Below, one piece after another: positions 32,701-47,198 of a stretch of 64,000 nt of DNA. Within the stretch, counting starts at the first letter, position 1; each line of letters opens with the position of its first letter. Made by a program: the position numbers and the translations under genes. The notes below the pieces were generated by a model, which searched no databases, was not told the origin of the DNA, and worked only from the letters and a program-made list of their open reading frames with translations. This DNA is from Pseudeuparius sepicola (lineage: Eukaryota > Arthropoda > Insecta > Coleoptera > Anthribidae): the NCBI GenBank assembly GCA_963920635.1, contig OY987305.1:9525153-9589152 (forward strand), written 5' to 3'.

Positions 32701-35700
32701 AGGTACTTGGAAAATAAGGCTATTAGCTATTATCGCCCTACCACATGTAAACCATACCCCTAAAGGATGGTTTCTGGTCTTACCACAGAAAATATACTTT
32801 TTCTGTGGTCTTACCTGCCTCCCTTGATGCATCTTATTATAAATATAAATTTGGAAATGTGTCTGTTCTCCTTTATTGTATAAATATAGGATCAATGTGT
32901 CATATAGCAAGGTAAATCTTATCTGTTTCTTCTCTTGTTCTACTGTTTTGGCAAGTTCTAAAATAAATATATTTGAAAAAAGAAATGTGGAGTCCATATT
33001 ATGTGTCTTCCAAGGACGAGATTTGATCGTACAGTCATGTGCCTGTCTCCCTTCACCTTTGTTGTCATTATTATTATTGGGTAAATGAGGAGTCTACGTG
33101 TCTTCATGGGGGGAAATTTGGGTATGCAATGTGCCTGCTTTCTTCCTCCCTTTACCATATAATAATATTCTACAAACAATATCAATTAATTCTTTGGCAA
33201 ATTATATAAAACATATTAGGTATAAATGACATTTATAAATTTAAAGAAGTCTACAAAACTACTAATTATTGACAGTGAAATGAAATGGTTAAATTTTTAC
33301 TGTTTTTGTTTTTGAATTTCTAAATAACTTTAAGATGCCAGATCAAAGTTTTTTCTTCACCCTGTATCTTTGAAACTTTAAGATTCTCTGTTCCTATGAA
33401 TAAATATTAAAGTTGGCTGGAACAATAAATATATTATTGTTAAGTAAATGTGGAGTCCATGTGTCCTCCAGATTAAAACAGAATACATTCTAGAATCCTG
33501 CGGCTACTCTAACACACGGGAATGGGTTGCGACACATCCATCATCTTTCGTGCAAAATAAAGCACTGAAGGTTTTATAGCGTAGTTAGATAATGAGGCGG
33601 TTGGAGAAAAAACACCTGTTTCTTTTAACATTTGTAGGCAGTTTGTATGTACAGGGTGTTCCCGTATATTTTGACCCACCCCTAGAGCCTCTAAGTTTGG
33701 AGTTAGAAAAAAAATACTTAAATTAAAGTTGTAGGGTACCAAGGTGTATTGTCCAAAAAATAATGGATTGACAGGAATGCCCTTGCCTAAGTTGAAATGT
33801 TTTTCCATGGCAACGTTGATTAAATATAAAGATCGTATTTATCTGCAATTTGGAATATCATGTGAATGCTTAGAGCAAACATATAACATATTTATATTGT
33901 TGGAATCGGAAAAATGCGTGCAATTCAAAAAACCACAAATATACAGGGTGTTCCATTAAAAAAAAGTAAGTTTATATTTTTTAATAAATTTGCGACGCTC
34001 ATTTGTTTTATCTAGTAACAGATCCTAGCGGTTCAGAAAAAACCGTACAACTTTCATTTAAGTAATTTTTTTCTAACTCGAAAAATATAGGCTCTAGGGG
34101 TGGGTCAAAATATACGGGAACACCCTGTACAGTATGTGTGTTCTTTGTAATTGAGGATGAGACTGAGACATAATTAAGTGCTAACTACCTAAAAATACAA
34201 CCTTTATCTTGGAAATAGTCATTTAGGACACTGGTTAAATTCAGACACCCTGTATAAACGAAGACTAATTTCTCGCTGTACTTTATATTTTTCTTTTTCA
34301 TTCAAAATCTAGAACCAGAGCTGAAATGTCACCTGATGGCAAACACTACGTTTTAAACGGGTCGAAAATTTGGATTAGTAATGGAGGATTGGCAGAAATC
34401 ATGACTGTTTTCGCTCAGACCCCAATAAAAGATCCGAAAAGTGGTAAAACCGTCGATAAAGTAACTGCGTTTATCGTTGAAAGATCTTTTGGAGGAGTCA
34501 CAAGTGGGCCACCCGAGAAGAAAATGGGTATCAAGTGTTCAAACACTGCAGAAGTAATGAAACATCTTCACAATAATAATTATTGTTTAAAGATTAAAAC
34601 AACGTTTTATAGGTGTACTACGACAATGTTCCAGTTCCTGTGGAAAACGTGTTAGGAGGCGTTGGAAATGGTTTCAAAGTCGCTATGAACATTTTAAATA
34701 ATGGTCGATTTGGCATGGCAGCAGCTTTAGCAGGTACAATGCGAGCGTGCACTAAAAAAGCCGTGGAATTTGCGACTCAACGCAAACAATTTGGCCAGAA
34801 AATCAACAGCTTTGGCAGTATACAAGAAAAAATTGCCAGGATGGCTATGTTGCAATATGTCACCGAATCCATGGCCTACATGATTTCTGGCAACATGGAC
34901 AGCGGATCTCAGCATTACCATCTTGAAGCAGCCATTTCCAAGGTAAAAACATATATTAAACATAACCTATAAAATTTGACAACTTTGACATAATAATATA
35001 ATCATAGGTTACCTATATAATATAATCATAGGTTATTTGGCGCGCGCCGAATGTCTGGCGAAAACAGCGGCCGGCCGGGCCGGACGTAAATACGGCATAA
35101 ATCTTTCAAAATTTCGGTTTTTCCGCGGGTTTTCGCGAAGTTTCGATGCTGCAGAAGGTGCAAAATAGGGTAATGATCAATTTGAGCTGAATTTATCTCG
35201 ATTATACCCAAATATCGCCGTGAAAAAGTGGGGTGTCAAAAGGAAATTTGAAAATTCATTTTCTCGGAAACTATGTCCGACCTCAAAACACTGAGGTCAG
35301 ATTCATGTTCAGGGACCTCTAAAATAGGGGGGGTAGCCAAAATTTCAAGAAAATCGGGCGGTGCATACAGTACGTTCCATAATTACCAAAAAATGTTATG
35401 CAATAATAGGCATTCCCTATAGATATTCCCTTTTTACAATAAAAACTTTCTTATTTTTTATAACTTGTTCTTTTTATTCTTATTTTTATTATTTTTTGTA
35501 ACAACGATTTTCTTCAGTCTTCTTTTTTTTCATATGGCACGTTAATTTTTAGCTTATTAACATTCAATTCAACTTCTTTGGTTTTAGAAAGCATATTTTT
35601 GCTGCTCTTTCTGACATCTAAAACAATAAAATTTATTCGGAAATATGTCATAAACCACACAATGTAATTTGCACAATAAGACGTATTCAACAACATAAAT

Positions 35701-36917
35701 CATTTTAAAAATTCAAATATCTCTTAAACCACATCAAATACCATCGTCACAATAGGTCGTATCATTGAAATTATTCCTTTACTCAATGGTCGTATCTAAC
35801 GACGTATTTAAAAAGGGTTTTTGAAATAAAATAAGGAATATTTTTTACACAAATCTGCTATCTACAGCAAGTACAACATTTCTACAAAGTATTTATAATA
35901 CTTACATTTAATTAATTAACTTTAAACACGCGAAATCAAATAAAATGGCGTTGTCTGAGCTTTACGACATATTGAAATTATGTTCGGCTGATGCTTACAA
36001 TATATTATTCACCAAAATCTCATTTTTCAATTTTTGTGGGATTCGCCCTATTCGAATTAAGGTACTTAACGATATATAACCTATCATAATTTGACCTAAT
36101 TTTTCAGTGTTTTGCATCTGAAGCAGCATGGTGGGTATGCGACGAAGCGATTCAAATAATGGGCGGCATGGGGTATATGAAAGAAACCGGACTTGAGAGA
36201 GTTTTAAGGGATTTAAGAATCTTCAGGATATTCGAAGGGACCAATGACATTCTGAGATTGTTTGTGGCTTTAACTGGAATTCAGCATGCTGGTGCCCATT
36301 TGAAAGAGTTGCAAAATGCATTTAAAAACCCTACCGCCAATTTAGGACTTATTTTCGAGGAGGCTTCGAAGAGGGTAGTTAGAAAAGTCGGGTTAAGTTC
36401 ACCACCAGATATGAGTCATCTTGTTCATAGGGATTTGGTAAATTCCGCAGCACTGGTAGCAAAGGTAAGTGAAATGTTGATACATTCCTTGCCTTACAAA
36501 GTTTTTATTTAGAGTGTTGATGCATTTGGCCAAGCAATTGAAATGGTGTTGATTAAATACGGAAAAGGAATAGTAAATGAGCAATTTATTTTGAATAGGC
36601 TAGCAAATGCGACATTTGACATCTATTCTAGCACCGTTGTATTGTCGAGAGCTAGCGAAGCGCTAAAAGCAAATTATAGTACAGCTCAACATGAAAAGTT
36701 GATGGCTGAAGTGTGGACTCAAGAGGTACAACAGTTGATTTAAATTAGTTTTTATGTTTTTAATGTTTTTTTTATGTAGGCAACAGATAGAGTAGGACTT
36801 CACCTAAAGGCAATTTCATCAGGAAAAAGTTTAGATTCTTTCACAAAGATGTCCACGATTTCGAATAATGTGTGCAAGTCTGAAGGAGTTGTCCAGCAGA
36901 ATCCACTGAAGTTATAA
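29732..36917 (+). CDS. ACADVL: Very long-chain acyl-CoA dehydrogenase, mitochondrial
   Basis: Nine coding exons, 29732-29793, 29893-30109, 30184-30358, 30450-30615, 34313-34553, 34613-34942, 36108-36464, 36513-36725 and 36780-36917, all GT-AG with matching phases, give 632 residues (human VLCAD 655). It catalyses the first, FAD-dependent step of mitochondrial beta-oxidation of C14-C20 acyl-CoAs at the inner membrane. Seen: a basic N-terminus ([11 protein letters not shown]) fit for a targeting peptide; [14 protein letters not shown] and [12 protein letters not shown] of the FAD/substrate core; [12 protein letters not shown]; catalytic Glu440 in RIFEGTNDI; and the C-terminal extension that sets VLCAD/ACAD9 apart from smaller ACADs. 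VLCAD fits better than ACAD9 by motif wording. Intron 4 (3.7 kb) and intron 6 (1.2 kb) hold transposon debris. It converges on the kinesin-13 gene. Confidence 0.95.
30742..31201. mobile_element. PIF/Harbinger-like MITE in ACADVL intron 4
   Basis: AGCCTGGTTCATGCAGCAAC at the left is exactly mirrored at the right (through ACTTTAT, about 27 bp). TTA flanks both sides (30739-30741, 31202-31204), the 3-bp TWA duplication typical of PIF/Harbinger. 460 bp, non-coding. Confidence 0.75.
31357..31438. repeat. Small inverted repeat, ACADVL intron 4
   Basis: GGATGAGACTGAGGTATAAT is mirrored 40 bp later. A related stretch (GAGGATGAGACTGAGACATA) follows the foldback at about 34155. Confidence 0.55.
31614..31747. 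mobile_element. 134-bp foldback MITE, ACADVL intron 4
   Basis: GGTTTGTTTCAGCAGAACTT at the left mirrors the right end (GGTCTGTTTCGGCAGAATTT in inverse), with arms of about 45 bp. The left flank is TTA; the right flank is not, so the target duplication is uncertain. Confidence 0.6.
31982..32672. mobile_element. hAT-like element(s) with AACCGGTTATCCGG repeats
   Basis: TAGGGCTGTCAA at 31982 has inverse partners TTGACAGCCCTA ending at 32181 and 32672. The segments 31990-32170 and 32515-32660 are packed with AACCGGTTA/TAACCGGTT words. Either one 691-bp element or a 200-bp copy next to a damaged second copy; no target duplication was found. Confidence 0.55.
33652..34127. mobile_element. TA-flanked foldback element, CAGGGTG tips
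   Basis: TACAGGGTGTTCCCGTATAT at the left is mirrored at the right through GACCCACCCCTAGAGCC and beyond (about 70 bp). TA flanks both ends. A second CAGGGTGTTCCATT tip at about 33944 shows that a fragment of another such element lies inside. Confidence 0.7.
34943..36107. other. ACADVL intron 6
   Basis: Contains GC-rich GGCCGGCCGGGCCGGACG at about 35068 and a stretch (about 35340-35390) inverted and similar to 25797-25850 in the P-like element's intron 2 (both contain GTATGCACCGCCCGATTTTC). Otherwise AT-rich with no gene. Confidence 0.45.
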
Positions 36918-37074
36918 GTAATTTATTTTGAACATTAATATGTAATTAATTTGTATAAATATAATTAAGCCTTTTTGTGTTACATTTGTATACAGTTTGT
37001 ATTAATATATTTTTTATATGCATTTTGAATTTTATTCACTAATAGCACAGTGACATCCTCCCAATGTCCAGACG

Positions 37075-37640
37075 ATATACACATGGACATAATGTCTGAT
37101 GTATATCCTGAAAGAAACATGATAACATCCACGTTAACCGTTGATCTTTCGATATTCATTATCAGTACTGCAAGGATGTCCTGTCGTTAAAGGAAAAAAA
37201 AATAAATGTATATTTTTATAGTGCTATCTTTCGATTGTCAGTAATTCATCTTCAAATTCAAATAAATAATATCTGATGTATGTCCTGGAAGAAACACAAG
37301 AACATCCACGTTCAACGATGATCTTTGGATATCCATTATCAGTCTGTAATGGATGACCCTGGTGGGCAGTCTGCTTTGGATACAGATGTTGGTAAAGGAA
37401 AAAAAATTAAATGTATATTGTTATATCGGTATCTTTCAATTGCCAGATTTTAACTCGTCTTTAGATGTCAAATACTGTCTGAAACACAACAAAATCTATG
37501 TTCACCGATGATCTTTGGATATCTATTATCAGTTATCAGTCTGTAATGGATGTCCCTGAAGAACAGTCTGTTTTGGATATTGGTATATAAAGGAAAAAAA
37601 CAAATTAAATGCAGATTTTTATAGCGATATTCAAGCCTGT
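37075..37640. repeat. Tandem repeat, about three ~180-195 bp copies
   Basis: Units begin near 37094, 37271 and about 37465. Each holds CTGATGTATRTCCTG-like and GATCTTTGGATATC-like words, a TGGATGTCC word, and an A-run after TAAAGG. It lies between the convergent ends of ACADVL and kinesin-13. Confidence 0.65.
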
Positions 37641-38512
37641 TATTATAAATTTTTATAAGGCAAATACAATTTGCATTTTGACTACAAACTTGAGAATTGA
37701 TTTAAAAACTTAGAAATTACAACACATATAATACTTATAAACATAATGAACATTTAAAGGCCTACAATAAAAAGGAAAAAAACAAAAAAAAAACAGGAAC
37801 GTATATAAAACAGTTCTGTAAAATCATCTCAACAAGGCCTCTTTTAGGTAAATGTGTAACAATGTACGATTTTGTCAAACAGATCTCTCGTTTCGATTGG
37901 TTCAATTAATATCAAAAAATATAGCCTGCATTTTTATAATGTAAAAACAAATTAGCACAGCCTACATTACAATTATTAATAAATTAAAGTAAAAATAGCT
38001 CAGTCAAAATTAATTTAGAATCTAAACAACTTCATAGTTGTGGTGTTTGTCTTTGACCTGCGCTTCTGCAATAAATATAAGTTTTCACACAAAATATACA
38101 CTCTTACACATAAGTGTTATATAAAGAAAGTAAAGTAAAAACACAGTATAAATACTTTTACTCTGAAAACAAAACACAGATTAAATTCGCAAAAACGACT
38201 AAAACAATTAACGTCACCATATCGTATTCCATGGATTGTTTTCATGAGCGACTTTAAAAGATTCACGACTGCTACAAGCAACACAAAATATAAATAATAA
38301 AAAGTAATTATTCTACTCTACAAATACACCTGGAAGATAAGGATGCAAGTAAACTATGTGACAATTATTAACATTATTTCTTTTTGATAACCTGTAAATT
38401 GCGAAACTTTCCTCACAATGACTGAGCAATAAGGTCAGAATACTAAAATGCGGGCTATAAGGATCACTTTTGATCAATAATACATTCGTGGGAATGTCAT
38501 TATTTGGTTAGT

Positions 38513-38518
38513 TTTATT
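38513..38518 (-). terminator. Candidate poly(A) signal of kinesin-13 gene
   Basis: AATAAA on the minus strand about 165 bp after the stop codon. Confidence 0.4.
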
Positions 38519-38682
38519 AAATAAAAGCATACGTTATGGCCGTAGTATCTATTTTCTGAGGCCAAAATAAATTAGACATTGCAAGTATAAAATGTAATAA
38601 ATAACAAAACTAAAGGTAAAAGTTCCACTGGGTTGGCGTCCCAAACTTTTACTTCTAGTAAATATTATTAAATATAAATAAT

Positions 38683-41804
<3,122 letters not shown>

Positions 41805-42519
41805 CTTTTTTAGCAAGCACAAAAAGAAAATTCAATGGTGTTAGTGCCTAAGTCCAAAATACAACACTAGAAGCGGTTATTAGCGAACAGGTAAGGATTA
41901 TTAACATATATGAAAAATATTAACCAATTTATACTAATAGCACACAGATTTCATACAAACATTAGCAAAAATTTATAGAAATTTCTTTGAAAGATCAATA
42001 TTTCGATTTTTTTGAATTTTGTCTTTCAACCACAAAAACAAATTCTTACTTTATATTATGTCTCCTTACTCTTTTCTGTGCATAATTGTAATACTGCATG
42101 TAACTACATATTGTTTATATTACTATAGATTTATCATTTATCACCAAACCATATTTTGATTTGTATCATACATGAAAGAAATTGCCATTGAAACACAATT
42201 TAATTAATTATACAGGGGAGCCATTTATATCATCCGACACGACAATACGTATAAGTATTTTTGAAAATAAATGGGTTTTTGGTATAACATTTTGTCCAGA
42301 TAGGTTTCATTTCCACGTTAAAGGGTGTTAAAGTTTTTTCTTTAAAAATATTGTTTTATTTCATAACTTCTAAACCAGAATATTATATATTTTAACAAAA
42401 TTTGTAACCCAGTATAAATTTTACTTATCTCGTCACTGGTTGCATAAGGAACTTCATCTTGACTCATAATATGGCAATCAAAACTATCCTAGGTTTTCTT
42501 CCAAATTCTACAATAGTGT

Positions 42520-42965
42520 ACCTTCTAGGGAATCTAATTTCGGGATCACGGGATGCCGGGATACCGTATTATTTTGAGATTTTTTACAATCCCGAGGATC
42601 CCAGGATTTATGTAAAAAAATCCTGGGATTATTTTATGATATTACAGATTGCTTTTTCTCCACTTTTGTTATTTCATGAGAATTGGTTTCGCTCAGAAAT
42701 TTTCACACTGCGAAAACACAAAATCCTATATTTTAATTAAGTAATTCTTTAGAAGTAAGTTATTTTAATTTTAAACTTTTATAATTTATTCATGCATATT
42801 AATACCGTTGATTTTTTTTAAATTAATATTCTCTCTTTTTGAAGTTTATGAACACTTGCTCTAAAAAATACGAAAATAATAATTATATTATGGAAACCCC
42901 GGGATTAGATCTCGGGATTCCGGGATTTAAAATCACTCATCCCGAAATCCCGGGATTAAATTCTT
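42520..42965. mobile_element. Probable hAT-like element with CCCGGGAT repeats
   Basis: TCGGGATCACGGGATGCCGG near 42540 and, in inverse, CCCGGGATTAGATCTCGGG and CCCGAAATCCCGGGATT near 42900-42960 form clustered inverted subterminal repeats. The exact ends were not resolved. Confidence 0.45.
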
Positions 42966-43362
42966 TATTTAAACAAAATACAAGTTCTACAGGGAGTCCC
43001 ACGACGAACTGCTGTGGTAAATTTCTCGGAATATATATTTTGTAAAATTTTGAAAATTTTGCATTTTACTAAAGTCGATAGGGGCAATTTGGCTAAAATA
43101 TTTTCAAAATGGCGGCACGTCCGGTTATACCGGACGTGCGCATTATTTCATTTTTAGATTCTACGCAAAATTCTACACATATTTCAAATCTAACCGTTTT
43201 TGACATATTTTAAATTTTATGTCAAAAATGACGTTTACAGGCCTAAACATAACTATCAATTTCTCCTATATGAAAGTCTTTATTATTTAATTGCGGTTGG
43301 TTTCCTCGTAGAAGGGGATCTAATTGAGTGGACTATGTTGATATTTTCATAATAAATAAATA

Positions 43363-43530
43363 CAGGGTGAGCCAAAACAAACATTACAAATTAAATTGAA
43401 AAATCGTTTAAAGTCTTTTTTTCAAATGGAAACCCTCTATTTTTATAATTTTATCTTATTTAGCATTAAAATAAATTTTCCAGTCTATTTTCCGAGAAAT
43501 CATCGTGGCAATTCGTCGTGGGACACCCTG
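43363..43530. mobile_element. 168-bp TA-flanked MITE, CAGGGTG tips
   Basis: CAGGGTGAGCC at the left and GGGACACCCTG at the right, with TA at both borders (43361-43362, 43531-43532). Inner similarity is weak. Confidence 0.55.
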
Positions 43531-44867
43531 TATATACCCAACATTTGAAACTACATTATAGAAATTAAATTCGGTAGGTACTAAAAAGAGTAAACGGCTT
43601 GATATTTTTTGTGTGAAAATGTGTGTCGCTTGGAATGTATATTGTTTTGTGGATTACAATGTAGAAAGATTTGCTTTTTTATCAGTCATGAGAACCGGCA
43701 TTCCGATAACTTTGGCTTTTATAAATACAGGTACAAGGTACAAAAAACTACCTTTCTGGATACTCTTGATGCTCTGCGCATGACGAAATGAAAACAACAA
43801 CTTAAACCGTGTAGTTTACGAAAAAACTACATAAAAAATCCGTAGAAGCAAAACAAATTCGCGCAACCGAAACTCCACTACACACACGCAAAGCTGTTAA
43901 CACACTGATTGTGGCAAAAGGTCTTTCAAAGGCTTGACGTATTAACAGGTATCCAATATTCTATAGAAAACTGATGGGATCGATAGCACTTTGGAAAATA
44001 CAATTAAATCCGCAGTGCCAGGCACCAGCTTAACAAAAACCCATGGTTTATTGGCACAAACGCTGAAATTTCGCATACAGCGCGATTCACACTTTGAATT
44101 TAGAATGCATTTTACCGATCCACTTTTTAACCTGTACTAATTGGGCCATAAAAGCAAATTACTAAATCACCGTATCCAAAGGAATTGCCACTAAATGGAC
44201 AAATTGTCCGTAATTCGGCGTAAAAATCGACTGACAAGCAATCAAATCTATTATTGTGTCTCCACCAAGTTCGAAACAATAATGGACAATTAAATGCATA
44301 AGCACCAGAACGCATTTTGTACTTAAGAATCAAGGTTTTTCCTTAAAAATAATGCTTATTGACAAAGTTCATGAATCTTTGTTAATGATTATTACTTCTT
44401 TTCAACTTAATGATGTTTTTTCAAAGATGTTTGTTTTCGGGTATATTTTTTAGGTAGGTACATAATATTAGTACAATATTGTATAATTAGCTCGGAATGG
44501 CATTCATTTCCCACGAGTATGACAGTTTACGGCACGAGCCACAGGCGAATGCTGCAAATCATGTGAGTGGGAAATGAACATTCCGTACGAGTTATACACT
44601 ACTTTTTCTACGACTGTTATTATGACTGTTTGAGTTTGGAGTGTTGTGAGGGTGATAATAATTATTATTATTAAATTGTTTTTTTTATAATTTAATTATT
44701 TTGAACATGAACATGTAGGCAAATTTTAACAAAATATTACTTACCTACATTTAGTTACAATACAATATTAAAATGATATATTATAGTATGTACTTACAGT
44801 TATAAAAAACTTTTGAAAATTTTCTGGAATTAAATTTTCTGCCGTCACATTGCAGCTTCCAAAGTAT

Positions 44868-45412
44868 GCCATAGTGGCAATTCTATTTTATTGATTTTTT
44901 TAAATGTTTGAAAACAGACATGAATTAATAAAGATGCGTTTGTTTTCATGGCCTGCTACTACTTCACTCAAATTTGAATAGTGGACCCCTCCACAATAAT
45001 ATGCCATAGTGTCAATTCTCTTATTGATTTTTTTAAAAAATGTTTGTAAACAAACATAAATTAATCACGATGCGTTTGTTTTCATGGCCTGCTACTACTT
45101 CACTCAAATTTGAATAGTGGACCCCTGCACAATAATATATGCCATAGTGTCAATTCTATCTTATTGATTTTTTGAAAAAAATGTTTGTAAACATACATAA
45201 ATTATATATAATAATAACGATGCGTTTGTTTTCATGGCCTGCTACTACTTCACTCAAATTTGAATAGTGGACCCCTGCACAATAATATGCCATAGTATCA
45301 ATTATATCTTATTGATTTTTTTAAAGATGTTTATAAACAGACATCAACTAATAACGATGCGTTTGTTTTCATGGCCTGCTACTACTTCACTCAAATTTTA
45401 ATAGTGGACAAA
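44868..45412. repeat. Minisatellite, about four 135-150 bp units
   Basis: The anchor GATGCGTTTGTTTTCATGGC occurs at 44934, 45069, 45219 and 45355. Units also share GCCATAGTGTCAATT and CACTCAAATTTGAATAGTGG. In the large kinesin intron. Confidence 0.85.
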
Positions 45413-45949
45413 AAGCGGATACAATGTGGTACATACATTTCCCAACTTAAAACGAACATAAAATGATGCCATTTGTTTACAGTCGTAAAAAAGCTTTGGG
45501 TTGGCGTACTTATATTTATATTAATTACAAAATCAATAATCAATAATTTTTCACAGAAATCACAAGAAGGAACTGGAAAAATCTTGTATAAAATTAGAAC
45601 TTACACACTTCCTATGGTTCAAATTTGACAATTCTGGATTTGGTGTTTATTTTTCTCTAAAAACACTACCCAAAGAAAATATCTTTCTACATAAAAAATA
45701 AAAAAAATGTTTTAACCGAAATCGAAAATATTCACAAACAAAAAAGTTATGACACGAACAGAAATGCGACAAAACGAGAAACGCCCTGTATCTCCCAAAC
45801 AAATCTGGGTATCAGGATGTGGTTTGCAGAATTCGACTTGTCTCAAAAATTTAGCACTTTTGACCTTTTTGACATATTTTTCGTCAATCTGTTAGGGAAA
45901 TAGGAGAAAAAGAAAAAATAGTCCATCTTCTTACAGTGGAGTAATGTGA

Positions 45950-46152
45950 TAAAATTAATAAAGCAAACCTTACAGTCGAAACTCCACAAACAGTTTATAT
46001 TCTCAAAAAGAAACTGTACATGTTTCAAACCACCAAGGGTTCATTTCGCTGCTGAAGATGAACCCTTGGTGGTTTGAAACATGTACAGTTTCTTTTTGAG
46101 AATATAAACTGTTTGTGGAGTTTCGACTGTAAGGTTTGCTTTATTAATTTTA
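45950..46152. repeat. Perfect palindrome: 95-bp arms, 13-nt loop
   Basis: 45950-46044 is, base for base, the inverse complement of 46058-46152; the loop is TTCGCTGCTGAAG. I compared the arms by eye and found no mismatch. It lies in the kinesin intron and carries no coding potential that I recognise. Confidence 0.93.
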
Positions 46153-46946
46153 AATAGGATAAACCTCCCGAAAGTGACTAATTTGGGACAAACTGTACAT
46201 TGGCAATTAAATAAATAAAATAATACTAAAAAAAATGTTACCACACAGACTCAATGCTCTAATAATTCTTTGCATTTTATATATGATATACTATATCTTG
46301 ATAAATATCAAGATATTATATCTTTGATATACTATGTCAAGCTTGCTTCTGCTCTTACTATTACTGTCCATGTGCCGAGAATCTCTTCACCAACCACCTG
46401 TGAAAAGTGAAAAGGAATTTCCTCGAGCCAAAATTGTTATGGGCAATGGACGCATCTGAGATAGGGGACGTCTTTAGCTCAAAATGTTTATTTTTTAAAT
46501 GGGGAATTTGAACCAAACTTATTTAAACGATTAGTTTTAACTGATAAGATATTATGGATTGAATATACCGTGTGTTTCCAGATGCAGCCATTTGATTAAT
46601 TTAAATCAATAATAATAATTTAAATAGAAGGAACATTTTCGAGTACGGTCCTCGTAATTCCCTCAAATTTGTCGTAAAGGTCGAACTTTCAGATTTCTGT
46701 CATCTGGCGAAATTCGGTAGATTCTCGGCGCGCAGACTTTATCACGACTCTTTACAATGTCTTTTATAGAGCAAAGCAGACAAAACAAAATTTAACTGTC
46801 CTATGGTGGTAGCAAAACATACATTCGGGTAATTTTCATATAAATTATTCGTAGGACCTTGGCAGTCATTCTAAACTGCTTTCAATAAAATTGATGATAC
46901 TATGATACCCTGGATGATACCTATCGATTTGACTTAAATTTAGAGA

Positions 46947-47102
46947 AATAAAATTAATAGTAAAAAAATATTTTTAAAAACAAGCTTTTATTTAAATGCT
47001 CTGAAAAGAAGAAAATAAACTTTATAATAAATCAAACCAAGGTAAACCCATAATTTTGTTACATTATACAACTGTATATGATATAAAAGCTTGTCGCGAG
47101 AA
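46947..47102 (+). repeat. Outer inverted repeat arm, left of mariner-like element
   Basis: About 155 bp, from AATAAAATTAATAGTAAAA through AAAGCTTGTCGCGAG, mirrored with few differences at 49580-49733. Next to it (47120-47188) is a ~69-bp segment present in direct orientation at 49517-49586. Confidence 0.8.
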
Positions 47103-47198
47103 TATATGTATATAATATCTTGAAAGTAATTTTAAGTAGAAAATGTATTTTTCTATAAAAGAAATTTACACACGAGAATCTCGCGACCATATAATATA

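Noticed and set aside
43840..44340. Possible missing kinesin exon
   Set aside because: No stretch with acceptor, donor and the needed phase that resembles the kinesin-13 linker was found.
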